Origin: CAVWGP01 sp963754645
Lineage (GTDB): Bacteria > Pseudomonadota > Alphaproteobacteria > Bin65
DNA: 64,000 bases
Assembly: GCA_963754645.1 (NCBI GenBank)
Contig: CAVWGP010000011.1
Coordinates: forward strand, 124,001 to 188,000
Reading direction: 5' to 3'
Shown in pieces: positions 8,256 through 17,087 of this stretch; position 1 is the stretch's first letter; every line of letters starts with the position of its first letter. The position numbers and the translations under genes were made by a program. Under the pieces are notes generated by a model, which worked only from the letters and a program-made list of their open reading frames with translations, did not search any database and had not been told where the DNA came from.

Positions 8256-9068
8256 ATGCAGATGGTGATGGAAGGTGCGTTTTGGATCGCGCTTTCCGAG
8301 ATCATGTTGGTGAATTTGGTTTTGTCGGGCGACAACGCCGTCGTCATCGCCTTGGCTTGCCGCAATCTGCCGGTGCAATACCGCAGGCCGGCGATCCTGG
8401 CGGGCAGCGGCGGCGCCATCCTGCTGCGCATCGTATTCTGCGTCATCGTCGCCTGGCTGCTGCAAATTCCCTATCTCAAGATCGTCGGCGCGCTGCTGTT
8501 GTTCTGGATCGGCATCAAGCTGATCAACGAGAAGGAAGACGATGGCGGCTCGAACGTCGCCGCGAAATCGAATTTGTGGGGCGCGATCCAGACCATCGTC
8601 ATCGCCGACGCGGTGATGAGCCTCGACAACGCCATCGCCATCGCCGCCGCCGCGGAGCAGGCGGCCAAGGGCGACACTAGCCGCGCCTGGACGCTGATCG
8701 TCATCGGCCTCTTGATCTCGATTCCGATCATCATTTTCGGCAGCACGATCATCATGCGCATCATGCAGCGCTACCCGATCGTCATCGTGCTGGGCGGGGC
8801 GCTGCTCGGCTTCGTCGCCGGCGAAATGCTCATCAGCGACCTGGCGCTGCACAAATGGCTGGAGAGCCAGGTCGCCGCTTGGCTCAAGCCGGATATCGCG
8901 GCGGGAACCGCGCCCTACAAGGCTTGGATGGATATTCGCTTGCACCGGATCGAATTCGTGTGCGGCGTGATCGGCGCGGCGGCGACGCTGGCGATCGGCA
9001 TTTGGCTGCAACGGCGCGGCGCCGCGCACGAGAAAGACTCGGTCGATCTCGCCGGCGGCAAGGAATAG
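8256..9068 (+). CDS. TerC-family integral membrane protein
   Basis: 270 residues with about seven hydrophobic helices. It carries the TerC hallmarks: LSGDNAVVIALACRNLP near residue 24 and IADAVMSLDNAIAIAAAAEQ near 115, whose acidic residues are thought to bind metal. Members include YjbE/Alx-type proteins tied to manganese export and stress. The universal stress protein gene follows after 11 bases and is probably cotranscribed. A start at 8262 is also possible. I saw no yybP-ykoY riboswitch upstream. Confidence 0.88.
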   Translation: MQMVMEGAFWIALSEIMLVNLVLSGDNAVVIALACRNLPVQYRRPAILAGSGGAILLRIVFCVIVAWLLQIPYLKIVGALLLFWIGIKLINEKEDDGGSNVAAKSNLWGAIQTIVIADAVMSLDNAIAIAAAAEQAAKGDTSRAWTLIVIGLLISIPIIIFGSTIIMRIMQRYPIVIVLGGALLGFVAGEMLISDLALHKWLESQVAAWLKPDIAAGTAPYKAWMDIRLHRIEFVCGVIGAAATLAIGIWLQRRGAAHEKDSVDLAGGKE

Positions 9069-9079
9069 GAGAAGCGATC

Positions 9080-9511
9080 ATGGCCGCGAAACGCGTCATC
9101 CTGGTTCCGGCGGACGGTTCCGACAATTCGAACCGCGCCGTCCGCTTCGCCCTCGACCTGCTGGAGTCGGACAAGGCCGGCGCCCTGCATCTCTTGAACG
9201 TGCAACCGCCGCTCGGCGGCGCGATATCGGCCTTCGTAGCCAAGTCGGACATCCAGTCCTATCACCGCGAAGAAGGCGAAAAGGCGCTGAAGGCGGGCCT
9301 CGCGCTGTGCAAGAAAGCGAATTGCGATGCCGCGCAGCACATCAGCGTCGGCCGGCCGGGCAAGGTCGTCGCCGATTTCGCGCGCAAGCTGGGCGCCACG
9401 ATGATCGTGATGGGCACGCGCGGACATACCGGGCTCGGCGGCGTGCTGATGGGCTCGGTCGCGCAAGACGTGATCGCGCACGCGCCAGTTCCCGTGTGCT
9501 TGGTCAAATAG
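9080..9511 (+). CDS. universal stress protein
   Basis: A 143-residue UspA-fold protein. The N-terminal ILVPADGSDNSNRAVRFAL and the C-terminal MGTRGHTGLGGVLMGSVAQ are the ATP-binding signature of the nucleotide-binding Usp subgroup (GxxGxxxxxxxGS type). It is the second gene after terC, with GGAG 11 bases upstream of the ATG. It probably helps cells cope with stress or growth arrest; no partner is evident. Confidence 0.9.
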   Translation: MAAKRVILVPADGSDNSNRAVRFALDLLESDKAGALHLLNVQPPLGGAISAFVAKSDIQSYHREEGEKALKAGLALCKKANCDAAQHISVGRPGKVVADFARKLGATMIVMGTRGHTGLGGVLMGSVAQDVIAHAPVPVCLVK

Positions 9512-9548
9512 CGGCCGCCGCGCGCGCTCCGGCGGCTCGCGCCTTGCA

Positions 9549-10667
9549 ATGAGAGAAGGCCCGCTTTTCGCCTATCGCGCGCTGCTGACGGCGGGGACCC
9601 TCAAGGGCGACGAGGCGCAATTGCTCGCGGCCGAGAAGCTGCAGAGTCTGCACAACGCGCTCAAGGAGTATCAGCCGGCGCGGCGCGGCTCGTGGCAGGA
9701 ACGCTTCGGCCTCGCGCGCCGCGCCGAGGAAGCGCCCGCCGGGCTATACATTTACGGCGATGTCGGCCGCGGCAAATCGATGCTCATGGACCTGTTCTTC
9801 GCCGCCGCGGCACCGGCCAAGAAACGGCGCGTCCATTTCCACGAATTCATGCTCGAAGTGCATGCCCGGCTGCATGCCTTGCGCAAGGCGGAGGACAAGC
9901 GCGCCGACGACCCGCTCGGCGCCGTCGCGGCCGAAATCGCGGGCGATGCGTGGCTGTTGTGCTTCGACGAATTCCAGATCGTCAATATCGCCGACGCGAT
10001 GCTGCTGGGCCGTCTGTTCCAGGCGCTGTTCGGCCACGGCGTCATCGTCGTCGCGACGTCGAATTGGCCGCCCGACGAGCTCTACAAGAACGGGCTGCAG
10101 CGCGAGCTGTTCCTGCCCTTCATCGCGCTGATCAAGGAGAAGCTCGATCTTCTCCATCTCGACGGGCGGATGGACTATCGCCTGGCGCGGCTGCTGGGCA
10201 TGACGGTCTACCACGTGCCGCTCGGCCCGGCGGCGGAGCGCGCGCTCGATCGAACCTTCGCCGATCTCACGGAAAACGCGCCGGGCGCGCCGGCCTCGCT
10301 CGAAGTCTTGGGCCGCCAAGTGACGGTGCCCAAGGCGGCCAAGGGCGTCGCGCGTTTCAGCTTCGCCGATCTTTGCAGCGCCGCGCTCGGCCCCGCCGAC
10401 TATCTCGCGATCGCCGACGCCTACCGCACCGTGCTGCTCGCCGGCATTCCGCGCCTCAAACCCGAGCAGCGCAACGAAGCCAAGCGTTTCGCCACGCTCA
10501 TCGACTCGCTCTACGAACGCAAAACCAAGCTGATCTGCTCCGCCGAAGCGGCGCCCCAGGACATCTATCCGAAAGGCGACCACGCCTTCGAATTCCAGCG
10601 CACGGTTTCGCGGCTGATGGAGATGCAGTCGGTGGAATACCTGGCGGAGCGGAGCGGCGAAGCGTAA
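9549..10667 (+). CDS. zapE: cell division protein ZapE (AFG1-like ATPase)
   Basis: A 372-residue AFG1/ZapE ATPase. Walker A is GDVGRGKS at residues 70-77 and Walker B is WLLCFDEFQI near 137; TSNWPPDELYKNGLQR is the typical sensor segment. ZapE acts at the Z-ring and destabilises FtsZ polymers during late constriction; the eukaryotic homologue is mitochondrial. In many alphaproteobacteria it lies close to TCA-cycle genes, as here with sdh 4 kb away. The start at 9549 gives the usual N-terminus (FAYRALLTAGTLKGDEAQ). Confidence 0.93.
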   Translation: MREGPLFAYRALLTAGTLKGDEAQLLAAEKLQSLHNALKEYQPARRGSWQERFGLARRAEEAPAGLYIYGDVGRGKSMLMDLFFAAAAPAKKRRVHFHEFMLEVHARLHALRKAEDKRADDPLGAVAAEIAGDAWLLCFDEFQIVNIADAMLLGRLFQALFGHGVIVVATSNWPPDELYKNGLQRELFLPFIALIKEKLDLLHLDGRMDYRLARLLGMTVYHVPLGPAAERALDRTFADLTENAPGAPASLEVLGRQVTVPKAAKGVARFSFADLCSAALGPADYLAIADAYRTVLLAGIPRLKPEQRNEAKRFATLIDSLYERKTKLICSAEAAPQDIYPKGDHAFEFQRTVSRLMEMQSVEYLAERSGEA

Positions 10668-10683
10668 TGCGCGTCGATTTTTC

Positions 10684-10733
10684 CTCTCCACCATCGACTT
10701 CGATGGGAGAGAGAGAGAGAGAGAGAGAAGAGG
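10684..10733. repeat. (GA)n tract with adjoining hairpin between convergent genes
   Basis: A hairpin (10684-10696 with 10701-10711, two bulged bases, loop ACTT) is followed by eleven GA dinucleotides (10707-10729). It separates the convergent zapE and mscS genes. There is no T tract on either strand, so it is not a classical intrinsic terminator, though the hairpin could slow polymerase. Confidence 0.5.
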
Positions 10734-10774
10734 AGATTCCGGTGGCGCAATCGTTCGGACGCTGCAGGACGCCG

Positions 10775-11590
10775 CTATTCCTTGGCTCGCCGCGCCAGCT
10801 CGATGCGCTGGGGCGCTTTCTGGTTGTACTTGCCGCTCGCCAGCACGCGCCGGAACGCGATCAGCAACTCGTCCTTGAGCGGCTTGTGATCGGGCGGCGC
10901 GGCCCAGGCGGTGGCGACGAGTTGCAGCTCGGCCGCGCCGAGGTTTTGAATTTGGACGGCCGGCGACGGGGATTTGAGCGTCCGCGGATTGGCCGCCATC
11001 GCGGCCATGAGCTCGCCGATGCAGAGTTCGGCGTCGTCGCCGGCGCCGATCGTGACCGGTATGTTGAGCGCGCGGAACGGATGGTGGCTGAAATTCTTGA
11101 TCGTATCGCCCCAGATTTTGGCGTTGGGGACGATGATGTGGACGTTGTCCGGCGTCGCCAACTCGGTGGTAAACAGGTTGAGCTCGCGCACCGTGCCTTC
11201 GTTGCCCGCGACGGCGACATAGTCGTCGACGCGATAGGGCCGGAACAATAGCAGCATGACGCCGGCGGCAAGATTGGTCAGCGTGCCTTGCAGCGCCAGG
11301 CCGATGGCAAGGCCCGCGGCGCCGAGCACGGCGATGACGCTCGCCGTCTGGATGCCGAATTGATTGAGCACGGCGACGCCGACGACGGCGAGGATGCCGT
11401 AGCGCGCCAGGCTGGCGAAAAATCCAGCCAGGGTTTCGTCGACCTTCGGCACCTTGCGCAATATGCCGCGCAAGATGCTGGCGACCCAGTTGGCGCCGAT
11501 CCAGCCGATCGCCAGCAGCGCGACGCCGCCCAACACGCTGAACCCGTAGGTGGTGACGAGATTGACGACCGTGTTCGCGAAACCGTCCAT
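10775..11590 (-). CDS. small-conductance mechanosensitive channel, MscS family
   Basis: A 271-residue MscS-type channel that opens under membrane tension and releases solutes on hypo-osmotic shock. Three hydrophobic helices fill residues 8-105. TM3 carries the glycine/alanine-rich pore segment (LGAAGLAIGLALQGTLTNLA), followed by the beta domain (FRPYRVDDYV). The ATG at 11590 has GGAGG upstream and is preferred to a longer frame. It lies 19 bases after the flavin reductase stop, so the two may be cotranscribed. Confidence 0.9.
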   Translation of the reverse strand: MDGFANTVVNLVTTYGFSVLGGVALLAIGWIGANWVASILRGILRKVPKVDETLAGFFASLARYGILAVVGVAVLNQFGIQTASVIAVLGAAGLAIGLALQGTLTNLAAGVMLLLFRPYRVDDYVAVAGNEGTVRELNLFTTELATPDNVHIIVPNAKIWGDTIKNFSHHPFRALNIPVTIGAGDDAELCIGELMAAMAANPRTLKSPSPAVQIQNLGAAELQLVATAWAAPPDHKPLKDELLIAFRRVLASGKYNQKAPQRIELARRAKE

Positions 11591-11609
11591 TCGCCTCCCT
11601 CCGTGGAGT

Positions 11610-12233
11610 TCAGCCTGGTACCCGCATGGTGAATATGTTCTCGACCCGGACATAATCGTGGTAGCCGAGCCGGCCGATGAGCTGCAACTTTTTTTGATCG
11701 ATCATGCCGTCATTGAGCACGGCCTCATCGATGTGTATGCCGACAACCTTGCCGAGCACGATCATGTTCGGCTGGTAGCCGGGCGTGGTAAGCGTCGGAT
11801 AGACCGCGACGGTAACGCATTCGAGATGCACCGGGCTTTCCTTGACGCGCGGCGGCTTGACCAACACCGCGGGTTCCTTGGTAAGCCCCGCCATTTCGAA
11901 TTCATCGACTTCCGCCGGAACCGGCTCGGCGCTCTTGCTCATCGCCTCGCGCAGCGGCCAGGTCGCGATGTTGACGACGAATTCGCCGGTCGCTTCCGCG
12001 TTCGTCACGCTGTCTTTTAACGGCGCCGCGTCGCCGCGCCGCGCCGGGCGCGGGCCGCCCGAGAACATCACCTGCGGCGGCGTGTAGGACACGGCGTTGA
12101 AGAAAGAATACGGCGCCAGATTGGCGCGCCCGGCGCGGTCGAGGGTCGAAATCCAGCCGATCGGGCGCGGCGCGACCAGGCTGTTAAACGGATTGCGCGG
12201 CAATCCATGCGGCTTGTCGGTGCGGTAGAACAT
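11610..12233 (-). CDS. flavin reductase family protein
   Basis: A 207-residue FMN-binding split-barrel protein of the flavin reductase (DIM6/NTAB) type. The N-terminal VAPRPIGWISTLDRAGRANL and APYSFFNAVSYTPPQVMFS contain the usual FMN-binding segment. Such proteins reduce FMN with NAD(P)H for partner monooxygenases or act as flavoprotein oxidoreductases. No monooxygenase is adjacent. It is transcribed divergently from the class II aldolase gene, 75 bases away. Confidence 0.85.
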   Translation of the reverse strand: MFYRTDKPHGLPRNPFNSLVAPRPIGWISTLDRAGRANLAPYSFFNAVSYTPPQVMFSGGPRPARRGDAAPLKDSVTNAEATGEFVVNIATWPLREAMSKSAEPVPAEVDEFEMAGLTKEPAVLVKPPRVKESPVHLECVTVAVYPTLTTPGYQPNMIVLGKVVGIHIDEAVLNDGMIDQKKLQLIGRLGYHDYVRVENIFTMRVPG

Positions 12234-12308
12234 TGGGGCGCCTGCTGCGCTGGGACGATGACGATTTTTGCGCTAAACTCGCCGCCAAAGGCAACAAGGA
12301 GATCGGCG

Positions 12309-13106
12309 ATGAACTTGGCGCTGAACGCGAAATCCCGCGCGATCGAGGGCCGGCCGGCGCACATGCCGGAGGCGGAATGGCAGGCGCGCCTCGATTTGGC
12401 GGCGTTCTACCGGCTCGTGCATCACCATGGCATGTCGATGCTGGTCTACAATCACATCACCGCGCGGGTGCCGGGGCCGGAGCATCGCTTTCTCATCAAC
12501 GAATACGGCCTCGCCTATGACGAAGTGACGGCGTCGAATCTCGTCAAGGTCGATCTCGACGGCAAGGTCGTCGACGGCACAGACCGGGAAATCAATCCCG
12601 CTGGCTACATCATTCATTCCTGCATTCACCGCGCGCGCAAGGACGTGGCCTGCGTCGTCCACACGCACAGCCGCGCCGGCGTCGCCGTTTCCTGTCTCAA
12701 GGACGGGCTGCTGCCGATCAACCAGGAAGGCATGCAGTTCCACGGCCGCATCGCCTATCACGATTACGAAGGCATCGCGGTTTATGAAGCCGAACAAGAG
12801 CGCCTGGTGCGCAATCTCGGCGACAAATCGGTGTTGATCCTGCGCAATCACGGCTTGCTCGCCGTCGGGCGCACGATCCCCGAAGCCTTCCGCCGGATCT
12901 ACTATTTGGAGATTGCCTGCCGCTTGCAGATCGATTTGCTGGCCACCGGCCGGGCGCTCAACTCGCCGTCGCCGGAACTCGCGGAGCACGTCGCCCGGCA
13001 ATGGGAAGACGGCGCCGCCGGCATCGGCACCGGCGCCACGGCGACGCGCGAATGGCCCGCCATGCTGCGCATGCTCGACCGCAAAGACCCGAGCTGGCGG
13101 ACCTAA
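12309..13106 (+). CDS. class II aldolase/adducin family protein
   Basis: A 265-residue protein with the class II aldolase fold. The metal-binding His pair is in VVHTHSRAG near residue 117, and a further His lies in LILRNHGLLAVG near 181; an acidic residue before EINPAGYIIHS completes the site. These enzymes cleave or isomerise small sugar phosphates, or decarboxylate 3-oxo-acids, with Zn2+. AAGGAG at 12296-12301 supports the ATG at 12309. Its stop overlaps the convergent dehydrogenase by 4 bases. That convergent gene has a related substrate type (3-hydroxy acids), which hints at a shared pathway. Confidence 0.85.
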   Translation: MNLALNAKSRAIEGRPAHMPEAEWQARLDLAAFYRLVHHHGMSMLVYNHITARVPGPEHRFLINEYGLAYDEVTASNLVKVDLDGKVVDGTDREINPAGYIIHSCIHRARKDVACVVHTHSRAGVAVSCLKDGLLPINQEGMQFHGRIAYHDYEGIAVYEAEQERLVRNLGDKSVLILRNHGLLAVGRTIPEAFRRIYYLEIACRLQIDLLATGRALNSPSPELAEHVARQWEDGAAGIGTGATATREWPAMLRMLDRKDPSWRT

Positions 13107-13972
13107 TCCGCGCGCGCTTTCGCCAGGAACTCGTAAATGCGCGTGTGGTCGCTGCCCGGCAGCGCGGCATCGGCGGCGCGCCATAGGGCTTCGACGATGG
13201 CGCCGATCGCGCCCGGTTTCCCGGCGTTTGCGGCGGCTTCGCGATAGAGCGCCACGTCTTTCGCCATCAGCGCCGTGTCGAAGCCGCTGTCGAAGCTGCC
13301 CGTCAACACGCGCTTGACGAATTTGTCCTCCGACGCGAAGGAGCGGCCGGTCGAGACATTGACGACGTCGAGGATGGTTTTCATGGCGAGGCCGTTGGCG
13401 AGGCCGAAATGCACGGCTTCGGCCGTTGCCGCCGTGGCCGTGGCCGAGAGGAAGTTGTTGAGCAGCTTCAAGGCCTGGCCCTGGCCCGGCGTGTTTCCGA
13501 CATGGAAGATATTGCGCGCCATCGCGGCCAGCGCCGGGCGGTGAATCGCGAGCCGCTCCGCCGGTCCCGCGAACATGATGGCGATCGTGCCGGCGATGGC
13601 GCCGGCCCGGCCGCCGCTCACCGGCGCATCGTGATAGGCAATGCCCGCCGCGGCGGCGCGCGCCGCGGCCTGGCGCGCCGCGGCGATGCCGACGGTCGAG
13701 AGATCGACGATCTCGCGGCAGCGCCGCGCCGCCTCGGCAACAATGTCGCCGAGTACCGCGGCGACGGCGGCGCCGTCCGGCACGCTCAAGAAGATGCAAT
13801 CGGCGGCGCGCGCGATCGCGCCCGCCGTTTGGACAGCCGTTGCGCCGGCGGGCGCGCGCTTACCGGTGCCGGCCTTGTCGAAGACGACGAGGGAAAATCC
13901 GGCCTTGGCGAGATTGGCCGCCATCGGCCCGCCCATCTTGCCCAAGCCGATGAAGCCATAGGTCGATGCCAT
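13103..13972 (-). CDS. 3-hydroxyisobutyrate dehydrogenase-type NAD(P)-binding oxidoreductase
   Basis: 289 residues. The N-terminal Rossmann fold has GFIGLGKMGGPMAANLAKAG (residues 6-25). The substrate-binding DAPVSGGRAGAIAGT follows near 117-131 and the catalytic lysine motif is GQALKLLNNFLSA near 165-177. These are hallmarks of the beta-hydroxyacid dehydrogenase family (3-hydroxyisobutyrate dehydrogenase, tartronate semialdehyde reductase). The exact substrate is not determined by sequence. The start at 13972 is where similarity begins; the frame is open further to 14308. Confidence 0.88.
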   Translation of the reverse strand: MASTYGFIGLGKMGGPMAANLAKAGFSLVVFDKAGTGKRAPAGATAVQTAGAIARAADCIFLSVPDGAAVAAVLGDIVAEAARRCREIVDLSTVGIAAARQAAARAAAAGIAYHDAPVSGGRAGAIAGTIAIMFAGPAERLAIHRPALAAMARNIFHVGNTPGQGQALKLLNNFLSATATAATAEAVHFGLANGLAMKTILDVVNVSTGRSFASEDKFVKRVLTGSFDSGFDTALMAKDVALYREAAANAGKPGAIGAIVEALWRAADAALPGSDHTRIYEFLAKARAD

Positions 13973-14004
13973 GCAATTCCATCCTTCCCGCCGGCCGGTT
14001 TGCG

Positions 14005-14931
14005 CTATCGCGCCGCCATGAACGAAGCCGCCTCGGCCTTGAGCCATTGCCGAAACAGCACAACCGCGCGCCGCTCGGCGACGGCGGGCAAGCAGACGAG
14101 ATAATAGCCGTAACGCGCCGGCAGAATGCGTGGGAAAGCGACGGCGAGCTGACCGGACTCGAGATCGTCCTGAATCAGGCTGCGCCGGGCCAAGGCGACG
14201 CCCAGCCCGCGCGACGCGGCTTGCAGCATGAGATCCGCCTGGTTGAAGCGCGGCCCTTCGAGCTTCGCCGCCGCGCGTACGCCGGCCTGGACGAAGTAGG
14301 TTCGCCAATCCGTGCCGCTCTGATCGCGCTCGACGGCGGTGTCGTGCAGCAGCGGCAGCGCGAGCACCTCATCGAGCGTGGAAAAAGCCGGCCGGCCCTC
14401 AAGCAAGCGCGGATGACAGACCGGAACGACATAGTCGTCCATGAGAAAATCGACGGCGAGATCGGGATAGCGCCCGGTGCCGAAACGGATGGCGAGATCG
14501 GCCTCGCTGGTGCTGAGTTCGATCAGGCGCCCCTCGGCGATCACCTGAACTTCGATCTTCGGGTGCGCGTCGTGAAAGCGCGGCAGGCGCGCGAGAAACC
14601 AGCGCGAGGCGAATGACGGCAAGACGCTGAGCACGAGCGAGTGCTCGTCGCCGCCATCGGCGATGCCGTGAAACGCGCGCGCGATCTCGCCGAGCGCGCG
14701 CGCCACAGCGCCGGCGATCGCCTCGCCGCGCGGGGTCAGCGCCAGTTTGCGGCCTTGGCGGAGAAACAGCTTGTATCCCAGCTCGTCCTCAAGGGCCGCG
14801 ACCCGCTGGCTCAGGGCGCTTTGCGTCACACGCAGCTCAGCCGCCGCCTTGGTGAAGCTCGAATGCCGCGCCGCCGCTTCGAATGCGCGCAATGTATCGA
14901 GGGACGGAAGCCGCTGCATGGGGCAATCCAT
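14005..14931 (-). CDS. LysR-family transcriptional regulator (GcvA-like)
   Basis: 308 residues. The N-terminal helix-turn-helix reads AAARHSSFTKAAAELRVTQ then SALSQRVAALEDELGYKLF (about residues 19-56). The C-terminal periplasmic-binding-like effector domain has the GcvA-subgroup pattern (SFASRWFLARLPRFHDAHP). LysR regulators usually control a divergent gene, here the DUF1127 gene at 15067. A second Met at residue 5 (14919) gives the start more typical for the subgroup. Confidence 0.88.
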   Translation of the reverse strand: MDCPMQRLPSLDTLRAFEAAARHSSFTKAAAELRVTQSALSQRVAALEDELGYKLFLRQGRKLALTPRGEAIAGAVARALGEIARAFHGIADGGDEHSLVLSVLPSFASRWFLARLPRFHDAHPKIEVQVIAEGRLIELSTSEADLAIRFGTGRYPDLAVDFLMDDYVVPVCHPRLLEGRPAFSTLDEVLALPLLHDTAVERDQSGTDWRTYFVQAGVRAAAKLEGPRFNQADLMLQAASRGLGVALARRSLIQDDLESGQLAVAFPRILPARYGYYLVCLPAVAERRAVVLFRQWLKAEAASFMAAR

Positions 14932-15066
14932 AAGCTCATCTAATAGTGTGCTTTAGCAAATCCCGTTTGTGCGTTGCAATAAATTCGACCATTGATGCGC
15001 TCCGCCGCGACGGCCTCGGTGCTTTCAGCGCCCGCGGAATGCGGCAATTTGCAAGGAAACCTCGCC

Positions 15067-15318
15067 ATGAACTCGACCAACGACGCCGCGCTCGGCGCGG
15101 CTGCGCCCACCGGCGCGACATATCGGCAGATCGCCAGCGCGGCTCGGGTCGGGCTGCGCGGCCTCGCCTGGGCCTGGCGCGCCCTCGATGACATCGCCCG
15201 CCGGCACGAATTGGCGGCGCGGTGCAAGGCGGAGCTCAATTCCATGGATGCCCGGCTGCTGAAGGATATCGGCCTGACCCGGCTCGATCTCTTGCGCCTG
15301 CAAGGCAAACGCGATTGA
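15067..15318 (+). CDS. DUF1127 small protein
   Basis: 83 residues. The C-terminal ELNSMDARLLKDIGLTRLDL is the DUF1127 signature; the middle is basic and partly amphipathic (GLRGLAWAWRALDDIARRHE). AAGGAA at 15052-15057 supports the ATG at 15067 rather than the upstream start at 14992. It is divergent from the LysR gene and could be its target; that is inference from position only. Confidence 0.75.
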   Translation: MNSTNDAALGAAAPTGATYRQIASAARVGLRGLAWAWRALDDIARRHELAARCKAELNSMDARLLKDIGLTRLDLLRLQGKRD

Positions 15319-15332
15319 ACGGGGTGATGCGG

Positions 15333-15725
15333 CTAATCCTTGGGCGGCTGGATGCCGAGCTCGTTGAGCACGTCGCGCGCGTTGCGGAACGCGTCGACGC
15401 CGACCGGGATGCCGGCATACATCGCGACGTGCAGCAGCGTTTCGCGGATTTCATCGAGCGTGCAGCCGTTCTTGATGGCGCCCTTCATGTGCAGCTTGAA
15501 CTCTTGCGGCCGGTTGAGCACCGATAGGATCGCGAGATTGAGCAGGCTGCGCTTGCGTTTCGAGAGCACGCCGCGCGCCCAGGTGCCGCCCCAGCAATAT
15601 TCGGTCACCATGCGCTGGAATTCGCGGTTGAACGAATCGACCCCCTCGCTCGCCTTGTCGACATAGGCATCGCCCAGCACCTGCCGGCGCACGCCCATGC
15701 CCAGGTCGTATTGTTTGGTGCTCAT
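15333..15725 (-). CDS. carboxymuconolactone decarboxylase family protein
   Basis: A 130-residue CMD/PcaC-type protein: YDLGMGVRRQVLGDAYVDKA at the N-terminus and LDEIRETLLHVAMYAGIPVG in the conserved core. PcaC decarboxylates gamma-carboxymuconolactone in the protocatechuate branch of the beta-ketoadipate pathway, but many relatives have other roles. It is the last gene of the minus-strand group with the TRAP transporter, 65 bases after dctM. This suggests it acts on the imported acid or a product of it. Confidence 0.82.
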   Translation of the reverse strand: MSTKQYDLGMGVRRQVLGDAYVDKASEGVDSFNREFQRMVTEYCWGGTWARGVLSKRKRSLLNLAILSVLNRPQEFKLHMKGAIKNGCTLDEIRETLLHVAMYAGIPVGVDAFRNARDVLNELGIQPPKD

Positions 15726-15790
15726 CGTTCCCTCCCGATCGGCCGCGTCGCCGCCACTCTAGCACGCGGAAAGGCGGCGGCCAGCCGGGT

Positions 15791-17074
15791 TCAGGAAAAC
15801 TGCCGCGGCAGCCACAGCGCCATGTCGGGAAACAGCGCGAGCAGCAGGAGCATGAGGAACAGCGTGACCACGAACGGCGCGGTGCCGACGATGACGTCGT
15901 TCATCGAGCCGCTCGGCCGCAAATTCTGCACCACGAAAAGATTGAGGCCGACCGGCGGCGTGACCAGCGCGGTTTCGATCAGCACGATGACGAGGATGCC
16001 GAACCAGACCGGGTCGAAGCCGAGCTTGAACATCACCGGTGCGATGATCGGAATGGTTGTGATCATCATCGACAGGGTTTCCATGAAGCAGCCGAGCACG
16101 ACATAGAACACGACGACGGCGAACAGCATCGCCGCCGGCGACAGGCCGAGGCGTTCGATGAAATCGGTGAGCTGGGTGGTGAGGCCGATCGCCGAAATCA
16201 CGAAATTGAGGAAATAGGCGGCAAGGACGATGAGCATGACCATCGCCGTCGAACGCATCGTGCCCTCGATCGCGGCGCGCAGCATGGCGAAGGACAGGCG
16301 GCCCGACAGCCAGGCGAGCGCCAGGGCGGCCATGACGCCGAGCGATGCCGCCTCGGTCGGCGTCGCCACGCCGACATAGATCGAGCCGACGACGACGAGA
16401 AAAATTCCGAGCGGCGGCAGCAATTGAGCCAGGCCCGCGATGCGCTCCGCCCAGCTTGCTTGCACGCGCCGGCCGCCCCAGCTCGGGCGCAGCAGGCACA
16501 ACACAATGACCGTCGCCATGAACAGCAAAACGAGAATGATGCCGGGCACGAGGCCGGCCAGGTAAAGCTTCGGCACCGAAGTATTCGTCAGCACCGCGTA
16601 GATGATCATGTTGATCGACGGCGGAATCAAAATTCCCAGCGTGCCGCCCGCCGCCAAGGTGCCGAGAAATATACGCTCGTTGTAGCCGTGGCGCTTGACC
16701 TCGGGCAGCGCCACGGTGCCGATCGTGGCGGCGGTGGCGACGCTCGATCCCGAGGTCGCGGCGAACATGCCGCAGGCCGCGATGTTGGAATGCATCAGGC
16801 CGCCGGGCAGCCACGACACCCACTTGACCAGCGCGCCGTACATGCGCTCGGCGAAGCCCGAACGCAGCAGGATCTCGCCGAGCAGGATGAACATCGGCAC
16901 CGAGACCAGCAGGAATTCGTTCGACGCCGACCACGACACCTCGCCGATCGCGCGCACCAGCGGCAGCGGCGAATAGATCCGCTCCAGGGCCAGGCCGAGC
17001 ATGCCGAGCGTGGCCGCGACCGGGATCGCCAGCGCCAGCAGGACGAGCAGGATGACGAGCGCGACGCCGATCAT
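15791..17074 (-). CDS. dctM: TRAP transporter large permease, DctM-like
   Basis: A 427-residue membrane protein with about twelve hydrophobic helices, typical of DctM: FLLVSVPMFILLGEILLRSG near residue 53, ATSGSSVATAATIGTVALPE near 107, and GILIPPSINMIIYAVLTNTS near 151. It forms the Na+-coupled pore of a tripartite ATP-independent periplasmic transporter with DctQ and DctP, importing an organic acid. The start region lies within a 17-base tandem duplication (see findings). Confidence 0.93.
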   Translation of the reverse strand: MIGVALVILLVLLALAIPVAATLGMLGLALERIYSPLPLVRAIGEVSWSASNEFLLVSVPMFILLGEILLRSGFAERMYGALVKWVSWLPGGLMHSNIAACGMFAATSGSSVATAATIGTVALPEVKRHGYNERIFLGTLAAGGTLGILIPPSINMIIYAVLTNTSVPKLYLAGLVPGIILVLLFMATVIVLCLLRPSWGGRRVQASWAERIAGLAQLLPPLGIFLVVVGSIYVGVATPTEAASLGVMAALALAWLSGRLSFAMLRAAIEGTMRSTAMVMLIVLAAYFLNFVISAIGLTTQLTDFIERLGLSPAAMLFAVVVFYVVLGCFMETLSMMITTIPIIAPVMFKLGFDPVWFGILVIVLIETALVTPPVGLNLFVVQNLRPSGSMNDVIVGTAPFVVTLFLMLLLLALFPDMALWLPRQFS

Positions 17075-17087
17075 GGCGCGACGCCGA

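Noticed and set aside
10684..10711. Intrinsic terminator between zapE and mscS
   Set aside because: The hairpin exists but lacks a T tract on both strands and is followed by GA repeats.
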